Origin: Brachyspira hampsonii
GTDB lineage: Bacteria > Spirochaetota > Brachyspiria > Brachyspirales > Brachyspiraceae
Length of the DNA stretch: 64,000 nt
Reading direction: 5' to 3'
Assembly: GCF_002214805.1 (NCBI RefSeq)
Contig: NZ_CP019914.1
Span: 3,100,001 to 3,164,000, forward strand
Part shown: piece after piece, positions 18,324 to 27,212 of the stretch
How the letters are laid out: each line of letters starts with the position of its first letter
Position numbering within the stretch: the stretch's first letter is position 1
Translations under genes and position numbers: made by a program
Notes under the pieces: model-generated
Seen by the model: only the letters and a program-made list of their open reading frames with translations
The model's database searches: none
Told to the model about the DNA's origin: nothing

Positions 18324-19136
18324 ATGAAGATGAATAAAAAAGATAAAGTACCAAATATTACTAATGAGAATGAGCAGGAATATTGGTTGGAGTTCAAAAA
18401 GACTCTTTCGCCTCATATAAGAGAGGCTCTAATTATTAAATATTCTCCTTTAGTAAAATATGTTGCAAACAAGATCTCTTTTAATATGGGGTCTCATAAG
18501 CATATTGAATTTCAGGATTTAGTAGGATTCGGATCTTTCGGGCTTATGGATGCTATTGATAAGTATAATCCAAACAGAGATATTAAGTTCAAAACTTATG
18601 CAGTTACTAGAATCAGAGGGGCAATATATGATGAGCTTAGAAAATTAGATTATCTACCTAGATCTATTCGTAAAGATGTTAAAGAAATAGAAAAAGCAAG
18701 GGAAATATTAGAAGCTAGATTAAGCCGAAATATTAAGCCTCAGGAAATAGCAGATATGCTTGGAATACCAATAAGCAAATATAATGAAACTATGAAAAGG
18801 TATATAGAGGCTTCTCCTACTTCTTTAAGCGATGTTTGGTATGTTGGTGATGATTCCAATGAAATATCAGTAATAGATACATTGAAATCTAATGATAAAA
18901 CTAATCCGGAATATTTAGCAGAAAGAGAAGATGTTAAAAATAAAATAATAGCAGCATTAAAAAAACTTCCGGAAAAAGAACAGCAAGTTCTAATACTATA
19001 TTATTATGATGATCTTACTTTAAAAGAGATAGGCAAAGTACTAGATGTTTCAGAAAGCAGAATATCGCAGATTCATACAAAAGCTATACAGCAGTTAAAA
19101 TATAGTCTTTCTGAGATAAAAAAACAATTATTATAA
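18324..19136 (+). CDS. fliA: RNA polymerase sigma-28 factor FliA/WhiG for flagellar genes
   Basis: A 270-residue sigma-70-family factor of the FliA type. Region 2 is clear (KYSPLVKYVANKIS, DLVGFGSFGLMDAIDKY, FKTYAVTRIRGAIYDELRKLDYLPRS, the last being typical of FliA/WhiG), and region 4 has LPEKEQQVLILYYYDDLTLKEIGKVLDVSESRISQIHTKA. The start at ATG 18324 is preferred to an upstream GTG because the truncated copy aligns from exactly this codon. It should direct transcription of late flagellar and filament genes. It is followed by FapA after 15 bases. Confidence 0.94.
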   Translation: MKMNKKDKVPNITNENEQEYWLEFKKTLSPHIREALIIKYSPLVKYVANKISFNMGSHKHIEFQDLVGFGSFGLMDAIDKYNPNRDIKFKTYAVTRIRGAIYDELRKLDYLPRSIRKDVKEIEKAREILEARLSRNIKPQEIADMLGIPISKYNETMKRYIEASPTSLSDVWYVGDDSNEISVIDTLKSNDKTNPEYLAEREDVKNKIIAALKKLPEKEQQVLILYYYDDLTLKEIGKVLDVSESRISQIHTKAIQQLKYSLSEIKKQLL

Positions 19137-19151
19137 AATAGGTGATTTTTT

Positions 19152-21128
19152 ATGAATGAATTAAAAAGAAAAATATTGCAAAGTGATTTTTATAAAGATA
19201 TTTATAATAATAAAAATACCCGTTCAGTAGAATTATCGGTTGCTTCTTTAGAAAGAGGTATGCAGGAAGCGGCTGCTATATTTCAATGTCCTATTTACGA
19301 ATTAAGCTACAAAGTTCTTGAAGACGGCAGCAAGGGTTTTTTCAATATAGGAGCTAAGCCTTTTTTGGTAAGATATACTCATATTACTTATGATAAATCT
19401 GATATGGGAATCAGTAATCCTAATGGTTATGAAGAAATATATGAAGGAAATTCACAGAAAGAAGTAGTATTAAATAAAGATACAGAAATAATTGTAAGAG
19501 TTAAGAGAGACGGAGTATTTTTAAAAGTTAATCCTCCTGTAGCAGAGGGTAAAAAAATAGAAGATATTACAGTATTGGAAGAAAAGTTAATAGATGCCGG
19601 CATAAAAGAATATGATTCTCATCTAGCTAAAAAAATGCTTCATGAACAAACAGGAGAATATGAAAAAATAGCTGAATGGGATATATCTAAATCTGTTAAT
19701 AATGCCAAAATTAGCTATACAGTAACAGAAGATAAAATGCGTGCTTATGTTACAGTTACTAAGCCTAATAAGGGCGGAAGAGAAATGGATTTACAGGATG
19801 TTAAAGAACTTCTTGAAAACAGCGGTGTAACTTTTGGTTTTCAGGAAGAAAATGTAGAAAAATGTTTAGAAGAAGGCTCTTTTAATGTACCTATACTTGC
19901 TGCAGAGGGCCGTCCGCCTGTGAATGGACAGAATGCAAAAATAGAATATTTGGTAAATGTAAATAAAAAAGTTATACCTAAATTTATAGGTGAAGATCAG
20001 AGTATAGATTATAAAGATTTAACTATAGTTGAGAATGTAGAGCAAGGTCAGAAATTAGCTAGAAAAACTCCTGCTACAGACGGAGAAGCCGGAAGAACTG
20101 TATTAGGTGTAAAAATAGAAACAAAAAGCGGAAAAGATATTGAAATCAAAGAGATAATTGGTGATAATGTTGAGCTTTCAGAAGACGGCGAATATGTAAT
20201 AGCTTCTATAAGCGGACAGGTTGTGCTTAAAGGAAAACTTTTAAGTGTAGAACCGATATTTGAAGTATCAGGAGATGTAGGTCCTGAAACAGGAAATATT
20301 AATTTTATAGGAAGCGTTGTTGTTAAAGGAAGTGTAAACGATAATTATTCTATTAAGGCAGAAGGTAATATTGATGTGCATGGAACAGTCGGCAAATGTG
20401 AGCTTGAAGCTAAGGGAGACATTATGGTTAAACTTGGTATTCAAGGAAATGAAAATAGTCATGTAAAAGCCGGAGGAGATGTTATTGCTAAGTTTATACA
20501 GTTTTCTAATATTCAAGCAGGAAATAATGTTGTAGTTACTGAGGCGATACTTAATTCTAATATTGATGCTGATAATAGAATAATACTTATAGGTAAGAGA
20601 GCATCAGCAAGCGGAGGAAGATTAAGAGCTTTAAGAGAGGTTAATGGTAAAGTATTAGGTTCTCAAGTAGGTGCTAAAACATATATAGAAACAGGAATAA
20701 GCCCAGCCAAAAGACGGGCAGTAGATGATTTAGATAATGAAAAAGCAGAATTAGATATTTCTATAGAAGAAACCGAAAGAAATATAAAATCTCTTGAGCA
20801 GGCAGGAAAACTTAAAAAACTTGATGATGAAAAAAAAGAGCAGCTTCAAAGTTATAAAGAACAGTTAGAACAGGCCAACACTAGAAGAGAAGAAATAGTA
20901 TTAAATAGAGAAGCCTTAATTCAGGAAATGGAAATAGAAAAAGTTGAATCTACAGTAAGTGCCGGTAAAGAAATGCTTCCAGGTGTAGAACTGCTTATAG
21001 GAAATGCTGAGTTTTCTATAAGACAAAGTTATAAAGCTATTACATTCTTTGAGCAGGACGGTATGATTCAAACTGAAAAATATAGAGGCGAACCTAAAAA
21101 TGAAAGAAAGCAAGATGATGAAGAGTAG
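19152..21128 (+). CDS. FapA/DUF342 family protein (flagellar assembly protein A)
   Basis: A 658-residue cytoplasmic protein. Residues ~25-75 form a Jag-N-like domain (VELSVASLERGMQEAAAIF ... GFFNIGAKPFLV). The middle has DUF342 (FapA) features: PxVAEGK, ATDGEAGRTVLG and a long right-handed-repeat stretch with GDVGPETGNINFIGSVVVKGSV and VHGTVGKCELEAKGDIMVKLGI. The C terminus (about 520-600) is a coiled coil of Glu/Lys/Leu. DUF342 proteins often lie beside fliA in spirochaetes, and the role in flagellar assembly is inferred from that context. AGGTGA precedes the ATG. Confidence 0.85.
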   Translation: MNELKRKILQSDFYKDIYNNKNTRSVELSVASLERGMQEAAAIFQCPIYELSYKVLEDGSKGFFNIGAKPFLVRYTHITYDKSDMGISNPNGYEEIYEGNSQKEVVLNKDTEIIVRVKRDGVFLKVNPPVAEGKKIEDITVLEEKLIDAGIKEYDSHLAKKMLHEQTGEYEKIAEWDISKSVNNAKISYTVTEDKMRAYVTVTKPNKGGREMDLQDVKELLENSGVTFGFQEENVEKCLEEGSFNVPILAAEGRPPVNGQNAKIEYLVNVNKKVIPKFIGEDQSIDYKDLTIVENVEQGQKLARKTPATDGEAGRTVLGVKIETKSGKDIEIKEIIGDNVELSEDGEYVIASISGQVVLKGKLLSVEPIFEVSGDVGPETGNINFIGSVVVKGSVNDNYSIKAEGNIDVHGTVGKCELEAKGDIMVKLGIQGNENSHVKAGGDVIAKFIQFSNIQAGNNVVVTEAILNSNIDADNRIILIGKRASASGGRLRALREVNGKVLGSQVGAKTYIETGISPAKRRAVDDLDNEKAELDISIEETERNIKSLEQAGKLKKLDDEKKEQLQSYKEQLEQANTRREEIVLNREALIQEMEIEKVESTVSAGKEMLPGVELLIGNAEFSIRQSYKAITFFEQDGMIQTEKYRGEPKNERKQDDEE

Positions 21129-21143
21129 TGATTGGGAGATAAT

Positions 21144-22109
21144 ATGTCTTTAAAAATAAATGATTTTTACAGAGCTGCTATAGATTGTGCAATTGATGCT
21201 GATCCTAGAGGAAGGGAAACTGTAGAAAAAGAGCTTAACAATATAAAAAAGTATTATGATAAATTAGATGATAAAAATAGAGAATATTTTGATAAAGATA
21301 CTCTTTTTAATCCTTATTCAGATACTAGAATTTTGAATATTGCTGAGGATAGAGATATAAAAAAGATTATCTGCGGTATAGATATGCAGACATCTGAATT
21401 GCTTTTGGCTGACAGATTAAATGAAAAAAATTATAATATAGATTTAGTTATAACACATCATCCAAACGGATATGGATTTGTTAATTTTTATGATGTTATA
21501 TCTATGCAGGCTGAAAAAAATGCTTTGCATGATGTTGCTATAAATGTTTCTGAAAGTTTAACTAGTAAAAGACTTAATGAAGTAAGCCGTTCTGTTTTTC
21601 CTTCCAATCATTATAGAGATGTTGATTGTGCAATACTTCTTAAATTAAATTATATGTGTATGCATACCGTTGCTGATAATTTTGTAGAATCTTTTTTAAC
21701 TGAAAAGATTAAAAAAGAAAATCCATATACATTATCAGATATTATTGATATTTTATATACTATAGACGAATATAAAATATCTGCTAAAAGATTTAATCCT
21801 CCTAAAATATTTAATGGTTCTGATAAATCTAAAGTAGGAAAATTTATAGTGGATATGACAGGAGGGGCTTCTTTTGATGTAGGAATGATTGATGCTTTAT
21901 CAAAGGCTGGAGTAAGTACTATTGTTATGATGAATATATCAGACAGACTTTTAGATGAGTGCAGAAAATATTATATTAATATTGTATGTGCCGGTCATAT
22001 ATCAAGCGATAGTTTGGGAATAAATTTATTATTTAAAGCTATAAAAGATAAAACTAAAGAAGATTTTGAAGTTATACCTGCTTCAGGATATATTTTTGCA
22101 GAGAAATAA
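21144..22109 (+). CDS. NIF3-like (DUF34) protein
   Basis: A 321-residue protein that resembles the NIF3/YbgI family. The metal-binding motif VITHHP (near residue 101) and the late AGHISSDSLGINLL, whose His is the usual second metal ligand in a GH-x-x-(S/T)-(D/E) setting, are both present. A domain insert separates them, as in longer NIF3 proteins. Family function is poorly understood; a hydrolase with two metal ions is the common view. ATG at 21144 is chosen over an upstream TTG because GGGAG lies five bases before it. It follows fapA closely. Confidence 0.7.
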   Translation: MSLKINDFYRAAIDCAIDADPRGRETVEKELNNIKKYYDKLDDKNREYFDKDTLFNPYSDTRILNIAEDRDIKKIICGIDMQTSELLLADRLNEKNYNIDLVITHHPNGYGFVNFYDVISMQAEKNALHDVAINVSESLTSKRLNEVSRSVFPSNHYRDVDCAILLKLNYMCMHTVADNFVESFLTEKIKKENPYTLSDIIDILYTIDEYKISAKRFNPPKIFNGSDKSKVGKFIVDMTGGASFDVGMIDALSKAGVSTIVMMNISDRLLDECRKYYINIVCAGHISSDSLGINLLFKAIKDKTKEDFEVIPASGYIFAEK

Positions 22110-22136
22110 AGTTAATATAAAAAGAGAGACTTATTT

Positions 22137-22805
22137 ATGCCGAAATATATTAATGTATTATTTGATCTTGACGGAACGATTACTGATTCAGCACCGGGCA
22201 TAATAAATGGTGTTTTATATGGAATAAAAAAAATAAATGAGGTATATAATTTAAATATAAATATTCCTGATAATGATACTTTAAGAAAATTTATTGGTCC
22301 TCCTCTTGATGCTAGTTTTAAAAAATATTGTTTAGATGATGAAAAATTATCTTTTGATTTTATAAAGTTTTACAGAGAAGATTACAATGGTAATGATGGT
22401 TTATTTAACTGCAAACTTTATGATGGTATATATGATCTGATTAAAACTTTGTATGAAAATAATTATAGAGTATTTTTGGCTACTGCTAAACCCAAAGAAT
22501 CAGCTTTGAGAATAATTGAACATTTTTCTATGACAAATTTTTTTACTAATTTTTATGCTCCTATACTAGGAGGAAAAATTAAAACTAAATTAGATGTATT
22601 GAAAGAAGCGTTGAAAAAAGAAAATTTTGAAAAAGACAAAACTATAATGATAGGCGATAGGATAGATGATATAGATGCTGCCAAGAATGTAGGTATTGAT
22701 TCTATTGCTGTTAAATATGGTTTTGGAAATGATGAAGAGTTTAAAAATGCTTCATATATAGTAAATAATACAAAAGAAATATTTGATATATTAAGTATTA
22801 AGTAA
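22137..22805 (+). CDS. HAD-family phosphatase, phosphoglycolate phosphatase-like
   Basis: A 222-residue HAD hydrolase with the full set of motifs: LFDLDGTITDSAPGI (nucleophile Asp, residues 8-22), FLATAKP (motif II), the Lys in KENFEKDKTIMIGDRIDDIDAAKNVG (motifs III-IV). A helical cap between motifs I and II (GPPLDASF) is typical of the Gph/PpaX group, so phosphoglycolate or pyrophosphate are likely substrates, but specificity cannot be read from sequence. Its 3' end overlaps convergent recO by 8 bases. Confidence 0.85.
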   Translation: MPKYINVLFDLDGTITDSAPGIINGVLYGIKKINEVYNLNINIPDNDTLRKFIGPPLDASFKKYCLDDEKLSFDFIKFYREDYNGNDGLFNCKLYDGIYDLIKTLYENNYRVFLATAKPKESALRIIEHFSMTNFFTNFYAPILGGKIKTKLDVLKEALKKENFEKDKTIMIGDRIDDIDAAKNVGIDSIAVKYGFGNDEEFKNASYIVNNTKEIFDILSIK

Positions 22806-23583
22806 GTAAAATTTCTTCTAATACTTTCCTGCTTTTTATTATTCTGTTTATATGATTAAATATTGATTTATTCATTATGTCTTTTACATTATCTATAGAA
22901 TTATTATATATGTTTTTTAAATCTTCATTGTATATTATTTCTATGAGAGGTGTATGCTTTATTATTTTCATAAAGACTATATCATGTTCTGTTATATTTA
23001 TATAATCTTTAATTAGATTTCGGCATTTTCTGCATATTAATCCGCCTTCCAATATAGAATAATATAATAAATCATTATTGTTTTCGCATATTGTACATTT
23101 ATCCAAATGAGGAGATATTCCCGCTATATGCAAAGTTTTCATTTCAAATGCCCGCATTAAAATATCGATATACATTTTTTTTATTTTATCATTATTGCTG
23201 TAATTTTCTTCCAAACTTTCCAAAGCATTTAATGTTTTTTCCATTAAAATGAAATATCTATTATCAAAGTCTTTAGCACAGTATAGCAGCACTTCTCTGA
23301 TATAGAATACGGCTAAAGATGAATATATAGATTTTTCTAATAATTTATAATTTTTTACAATAGAAGATTCTTTTAATATAGACAGCTGATTGTCTTTTTT
23401 TTCGTATATGTTTATATTTAATTTTGATATGCTTTCCAAATCTGATCCGAATGCTTTCGAGTTATTTTTTGCTTTATGGCATATTGCCTGCATTATTGAA
23501 TTATCTGTGAGAAAAGATGCTATTATAGATGAAGTTTTATATATGTTATATGACAGTATAAATGCTTCTTTATTTTTTATCAA
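22798..23583 (-). CDS. recO: DNA repair protein RecO
   Basis: RecO loads RecA onto SSB-coated gaps with RecR. The 261-residue product has an N-terminal OB-fold region (AFILSYNIYKTSSIIASFL, then FGSDLESISKLNI) and a helical C-terminal domain with a four-cysteine zinc motif (CTIC at about 174 and CRKC at about 198). The start is TTG at 23583, supported by AAGGA six bases upstream; no ATG lies nearby in frame. The gene converges with the HAD phosphatase and overlaps its end. Confidence 0.87.
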   Translation of the reverse strand: MIKNKEAFILSYNIYKTSSIIASFLTDNSIMQAICHKAKNNSKAFGSDLESISKLNINIYEKKDNQLSILKESSIVKNYKLLEKSIYSSLAVFYIREVLLYCAKDFDNRYFILMEKTLNALESLEENYSNNDKIKKMYIDILMRAFEMKTLHIAGISPHLDKCTICENNNDLLYYSILEGGLICRKCRNLIKDYINITEHDIVFMKIIKHTPLIEIIYNEDLKNIYNNSIDNVKDIMNKSIFNHINRIIKSRKVLEEILLT

Positions 23584-23606
23584 TATTATTCCTTAAAATA
23601 TAAAAT

Positions 23607-23640
23607 AGGGCAGGTTTTAATATTATTAAAAACCCGCCCC
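23607..23640 (-). terminator. Terminator after the ferredoxin gene
   Basis: On the minus strand GGGCGGGTTTT pairs with AAAACCTGCCC (one mismatch), followed by TATTTTATATTTT. It lies 20 bases past the ferredoxin stop and ahead of recO. Confidence 0.75.
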
Positions 23641-23660
23641 AAATATGCCGTCAGCAGCAA

Positions 23661-23828
23661 TTAAGCTGGATGTATAGCATTGCTTGGACAAACAGCTTCA
23701 CAAGCAGCACAATCAGTGCATTTGTTAGGATCTATCACATAGATATTTCCTTCACTAATAGCATCGAATGCGCATTCAGGAATGCATGATCCGCAAGCTA
23801 CACAATCATTATTTATAATACGTGGCAT
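23661..23828 (-). CDS. 2[4Fe-4S] ferredoxin (55 aa)
   Basis: A 55-residue clostridial-type ferredoxin. It carries two complete cluster motifs, C-x2-C-x2-C-x3-C: CVACGSCIPEC at residues 9-19 (with the second-half Cys partner CPSNA later) and CTDCAACEAVCP at 37-48. The overall length and the two-fold repeat match small anaerobic electron carriers that serve pyruvate:ferredoxin oxidoreductase and hydrogenase. A strong GGAGGT precedes the ATG by 6 bases. Three 11-bp direct repeats lie 73 bases upstream of the start. Confidence 0.93.
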   Translation of the reverse strand: MPRIINNDCVACGSCIPECAFDAISEGNIYVIDPNKCTDCAACEAVCPSNAIHPA

Positions 23829-23900
23829 AATTGACCTCCATAAAAATTAAACTGTTTGGTAATTATAACATATCTTAATAATGAAATCAATATCTATTTC

Positions 23901-23938
23901 TATGCAATTTTTATGCAATTTTTATGCAATTTCTATGC
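23901..23938. repeat. Three 11-bp direct repeats between ferredoxin and TPR genes
   Basis: TATGCAATTTT occurs three times head to tail at 23901, 23912 and 23923 (the third with one change), and a partial TATGC follows at 23934. The 11-bp period equals one helical turn, which suits a protein binding one face of DNA. It lies between the divergent ferredoxin and TPR genes. The rest of this 258-base gap is plain AT-rich DNA. Confidence 0.45.
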
Positions 23939-24086
23939 TATGATTATTTTAAACTTTACAAATAATATATTTTTAATATAATACTTTACATAATTTTTTT
24001 ATTAAAGTTTTAGTTAAAATATATTGAGATTTTTACATTATAAATATACAATATATAAACAATCAAATATATATTAGGGAGTATAT

Positions 24087-24776
24087 ATGAGTATAGGCTC
24101 TAGCAGAAGTAAATTAGAAGACGGAATAAAGTTTTTTAGAAATGAAAATTATAAAGAGGCAATAGACTCTTTAGAAAAAATATTTTCAGAAAAAAATGAT
24201 GTTGAATCCGGATACCACTTAGCATTAGCCTATGCACAAATTCAGGATTATGATAATACTCTGCAGGTATTTGATAAAATTATGAGAAGACTTGATAATC
24301 CTTTAAGACTTATGCAGGCCCATATAATCGTAGGATATATATATGCCGTTAAAGAGATGTATGATTTAGCCGAATTTGAACTTATAGATGCATTATCTTC
24401 CGGTGTTGAAAATACTCAGATACATGCTGCTTTAGGGTATGTTTATTATAAAAAAGGAAATATAAGAAAAGCCATAGAGCATTTGAAAAAAGCTGTAAAT
24501 CTTGATCCTAACAGTGCAAATGCAAGAAACTCTTTGGGTTTTATTTTGGCAGATACTGAAACAAATATAGAAGAAGGAATAGAAGAAATTAGAAGGGCAT
24601 TAGCAATAGATCCGAATAATCCGGCTTATTTGGATTCATTAGGCTGGGCTTTCCTCAAAAAAAATGATTTTGAAAGAGCTAAAGAATTTTTAACAAAGGC
24701 TTTTGAGCTTGCTCCTACAAATAGAGATATAAAAGAACATTTATTAAAATTAGATAAGTCTTCATATAAAAAATAA
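24087..24776 (+). CDS. Tetratricopeptide repeat protein
   Basis: A 229-residue soluble protein built of about five or six TPR units: EAIDSLEKIF, YDNTLQVFDKI, YDLAEFELIDAL, IHAALGYVYYKKGNIRKAIEHLKKAVNLDPNSANARNSLGFI, NPAYLDSLGWAFLKKNDFERAKEFLTKAF. There is no signal peptide. TPR proteins act as scaffolds; no partner is known. It heads a plus-strand run with two M23 peptidases and a beta-propeller protein; AGGGAG precedes its ATG. Confidence 0.8.
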   Translation: MSIGSSRSKLEDGIKFFRNENYKEAIDSLEKIFSEKNDVESGYHLALAYAQIQDYDNTLQVFDKIMRRLDNPLRLMQAHIIVGYIYAVKEMYDLAEFELIDALSSGVENTQIHAALGYVYYKKGNIRKAIEHLKKAVNLDPNSANARNSLGFILADTETNIEEGIEEIRRALAIDPNNPAYLDSLGWAFLKKNDFERAKEFLTKAFELAPTNRDIKEHLLKLDKSSYKK

Positions 24777-24817
24777 TTATATAAAATAAATAATAGAATA
24801 ATAATTTCGGAGGTTTT

Positions 24818-25999
24818 ATGAAATATATTATCAGCATCGTATTTTTAATTTCATTAACTTTATATTCTCAAAATACTATTCAATATTTGGGAAATACTTC
24901 TCTAAGCAGAGGAGGAAAAAATATTGATATAAAAACTTCTAATGAAATATTAGTAAATGATATTATAGAAACTGAAAAAAATGCTTTTGCTGAAATCAAA
25001 ATAGGAAATAAATATTATTATCTTGCCCCAAATACAAAAATTAAAGTAAGCAATAATAATGCTGTTCTAATAAACGGAGCTATGTATACTAGAAATAATG
25101 CTTTTAATTCTTTAGAAGATTTCAAAAAATATGATAATGATATAAAAATATATGCAGATCCTTTTCCATTCTATGCAGGTAAAGTATCTACTATATTTAT
25201 AGCTTCCAAAGATGAAATAAAAATAGAAAATTCAAAACTTATGGGAAGTGCAAGACCTATAGTGAAGTTTTTTGAAGTAAAAGATGCTGACAGGAACATG
25301 AAAGTTTATAAAAGTATATTCGGTATATATGTAGGTGCTCAGGATAAAAAATATCAGTTTCTATCTGACATAACATTAAAAGATAAAACATTATTGAATG
25401 TGGCAATAGATATACAATTAGATTTTACTCCTCCGCCTCCAAAACCAAAGCAAATACCGGGAGTAACTTCTACTATGAAGAATATTATAAGCAATCCTCA
25501 GAAATCTAGAGAAGAAAGAGAATTATTAAATGGAAATATTTATATAAGTTATACACCTACTAATTATGCAGATAAAGTATATATAATGCCTTCTCAAGGC
25601 AGATATTCATCAGGTTTCGGTGCTTTCAGAGGATACACTAAAGACTATGCAAGATATCATCAGGGATTTGATATAGCAAATACAAACGGAACCCCTATAA
25701 TAGCTGCAAATAATGGAGTTGTAAGAGTATCAAGAGAATTATTTGTTAGAGGCAACTGCGTAGTTATAGATCATGGAGAAGGAGTATACAGCTCATATTT
25801 TCACATGTCAAAATTAATAGCAAAAGAAGGACAGTATGTTAAAAAAGGCGAAGTAATAGGATTGATTGGTTCTACAGGAATGTCTACAGGTCCTCATTGT
25901 CATTGGGAAATGAGGGCAGGAAATATGACATTTGATCCTTTAAGCATTTTAGAAAAGCCTGTTTCATTTAATACTAAAACTCTTACTCAAATAAAATAA
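24818..25999 (+). CDS. Secreted M23 peptidase with FecR-like N-terminal domain
   Basis: A 393-residue exported peptidase. After a signal peptide (to about residue 19), a FecR-type domain follows (RGGKNIDIKTSNEILVNDII ... FAEIKIGNKYYYLAPNTKIKV). The C-terminal LytM/M23 domain (about 265-380) keeps the zinc-site residues: YHQGFDIA (His and Asp) and CHWEM as HCHWEM, i.e. H-x-H. So it should be an active endopeptidase on peptidoglycan cross-links. A Pro-rich hinge (PPPPKPKQ) lies between domains. CGGAGG precedes the start. Confidence 0.87.
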   Translation: MKYIISIVFLISLTLYSQNTIQYLGNTSLSRGGKNIDIKTSNEILVNDIIETEKNAFAEIKIGNKYYYLAPNTKIKVSNNNAVLINGAMYTRNNAFNSLEDFKKYDNDIKIYADPFPFYAGKVSTIFIASKDEIKIENSKLMGSARPIVKFFEVKDADRNMKVYKSIFGIYVGAQDKKYQFLSDITLKDKTLLNVAIDIQLDFTPPPPKPKQIPGVTSTMKNIISNPQKSREERELLNGNIYISYTPTNYADKVYIMPSQGRYSSGFGAFRGYTKDYARYHQGFDIANTNGTPIIAANNGVVRVSRELFVRGNCVVIDHGEGVYSSYFHMSKLIAKEGQYVKKGEVIGLIGSTGMSTGPHCHWEMRAGNMTFDPLSILEKPVSFNTKTLTQIK

Positions 26000-26036
26000 A
26001 AATATTAAGTTATAATTTATACAGCTGCGGTGATAG

Positions 26037-27212
26037 ATGAAAGTAAAAGAGAAATCAATAATAGAATCAGAAAATATACATAAAATAGAACCCTTATTCA
26101 TTAGGTATTTAACTATAATAAGTGCTTTGGCTTTTATATTTCTATTTGTATTTTTCTTTGGTACTCATAGACTTAATGATGAATATAGTACGGTAAATGT
26201 TTGGAGTAAAAAAAGTGATTCATTAGATTCTCCATCTCATGATGAAAATTTTTATATAGACGGAATATTCAAACATAACTTTTTTACAAAGCCTGAAGGT
26301 ATAATTCATTATTTTGATTTTAATGGAGACACTATATACAGTACTAATTTATCAAGAGGCGAATTGGCAACTTTAAATAATCAGAATTTTATCATATATA
26401 AAAGGTACGGAAATTATATAGATGCATATAATAATATGGGCGGAATTATATGGCGTACTAATACTTCAATTTATCCTGAAATAGCTCCTTATGCTGAAAG
26501 GATAATATACCATTCAAGCGACAATTCAAAGATACAAATGTTTGATTTTAATAATAATCCGCTTAGCAGACATATACAATATGGAGAGATAATAACTGAC
26601 GGAGCTTTTGCTTTGTATACAGGCGATTATATAGCAGGTTTTTCAAGTGGAGATATAGCATATATAAATAGAAACGGAGAGTTATCTTTTGCAATATCTA
26701 GTATTCTTAGTGAAATAAATATAGTAAAGTCTGTGGCAATAAGCGAATACGGAAGTTTTGCTTTAGCTGTAAGCGGAATAAGACCTGAATACATAACTCT
26801 TTATGATGCTTCCGGTAATACTATATGGTATTCAGACACAGGACTTAATAGGAGAAGGCATGTATCTAGTTATATAAGCGAAAAATCAATGACAGCTTTT
26901 ATGCTTGCTGACAGGGATATTATATTGTATTCTTTAAATAAAGGTAATGAAATAAAAAGAATTAATTTAGAAAAATATAATATGCAGAATGCAATCAATA
27001 TGAAATTAAATTCTGAAACTAATTCTACTATTATGAGTATATCTAAAGATGCAAAAAGTGTAGTTTTAATATACGATAATCATACTAAAGAGATTGTATT
27101 TGAAAAATATTTAGACGGTTGGGTATACAATCTTGATATATCAAATTTAGAAAATGAATATATGATTGTAACAGACAGAATGATTTATACATACAAGAGG
27201 GTTAAGCTATGA
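26037..27212 (+). CDS. Membrane-anchored beta-propeller-like protein
   Basis: A 391-residue protein with one N-terminal membrane helix (about residues 27-46) and an extracytoplasmic region of repeated short strands, such as GIIHYFDFNGDTIYST, GGIIWRTNTSIYPEI, SDNSKIQMFDFNNNPL, EYITLYDASGNTIWYSD. The repeat of D-x-x-G-x-x-(I/L)-W/Y suggests a PQQ/WD40-like beta-propeller. The function is unknown. It sits between two M23 peptidases and overlaps the second by 4 bases (ATGA), so it is probably made with it and may regulate or localise the peptidase. Confidence 0.7.
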   Translation: MKVKEKSIIESENIHKIEPLFIRYLTIISALAFIFLFVFFFGTHRLNDEYSTVNVWSKKSDSLDSPSHDENFYIDGIFKHNFFTKPEGIIHYFDFNGDTIYSTNLSRGELATLNNQNFIIYKRYGNYIDAYNNMGGIIWRTNTSIYPEIAPYAERIIYHSSDNSKIQMFDFNNNPLSRHIQYGEIITDGAFALYTGDYIAGFSSGDIAYINRNGELSFAISSILSEINIVKSVAISEYGSFALAVSGIRPEYITLYDASGNTIWYSDTGLNRRRHVSSYISEKSMTAFMLADRDIILYSLNKGNEIKRINLEKYNMQNAINMKLNSETNSTIMSISKDAKSVVLIYDNHTKEIVFEKYLDGWVYNLDISNLENEYMIVTDRMIYTYKRVKL

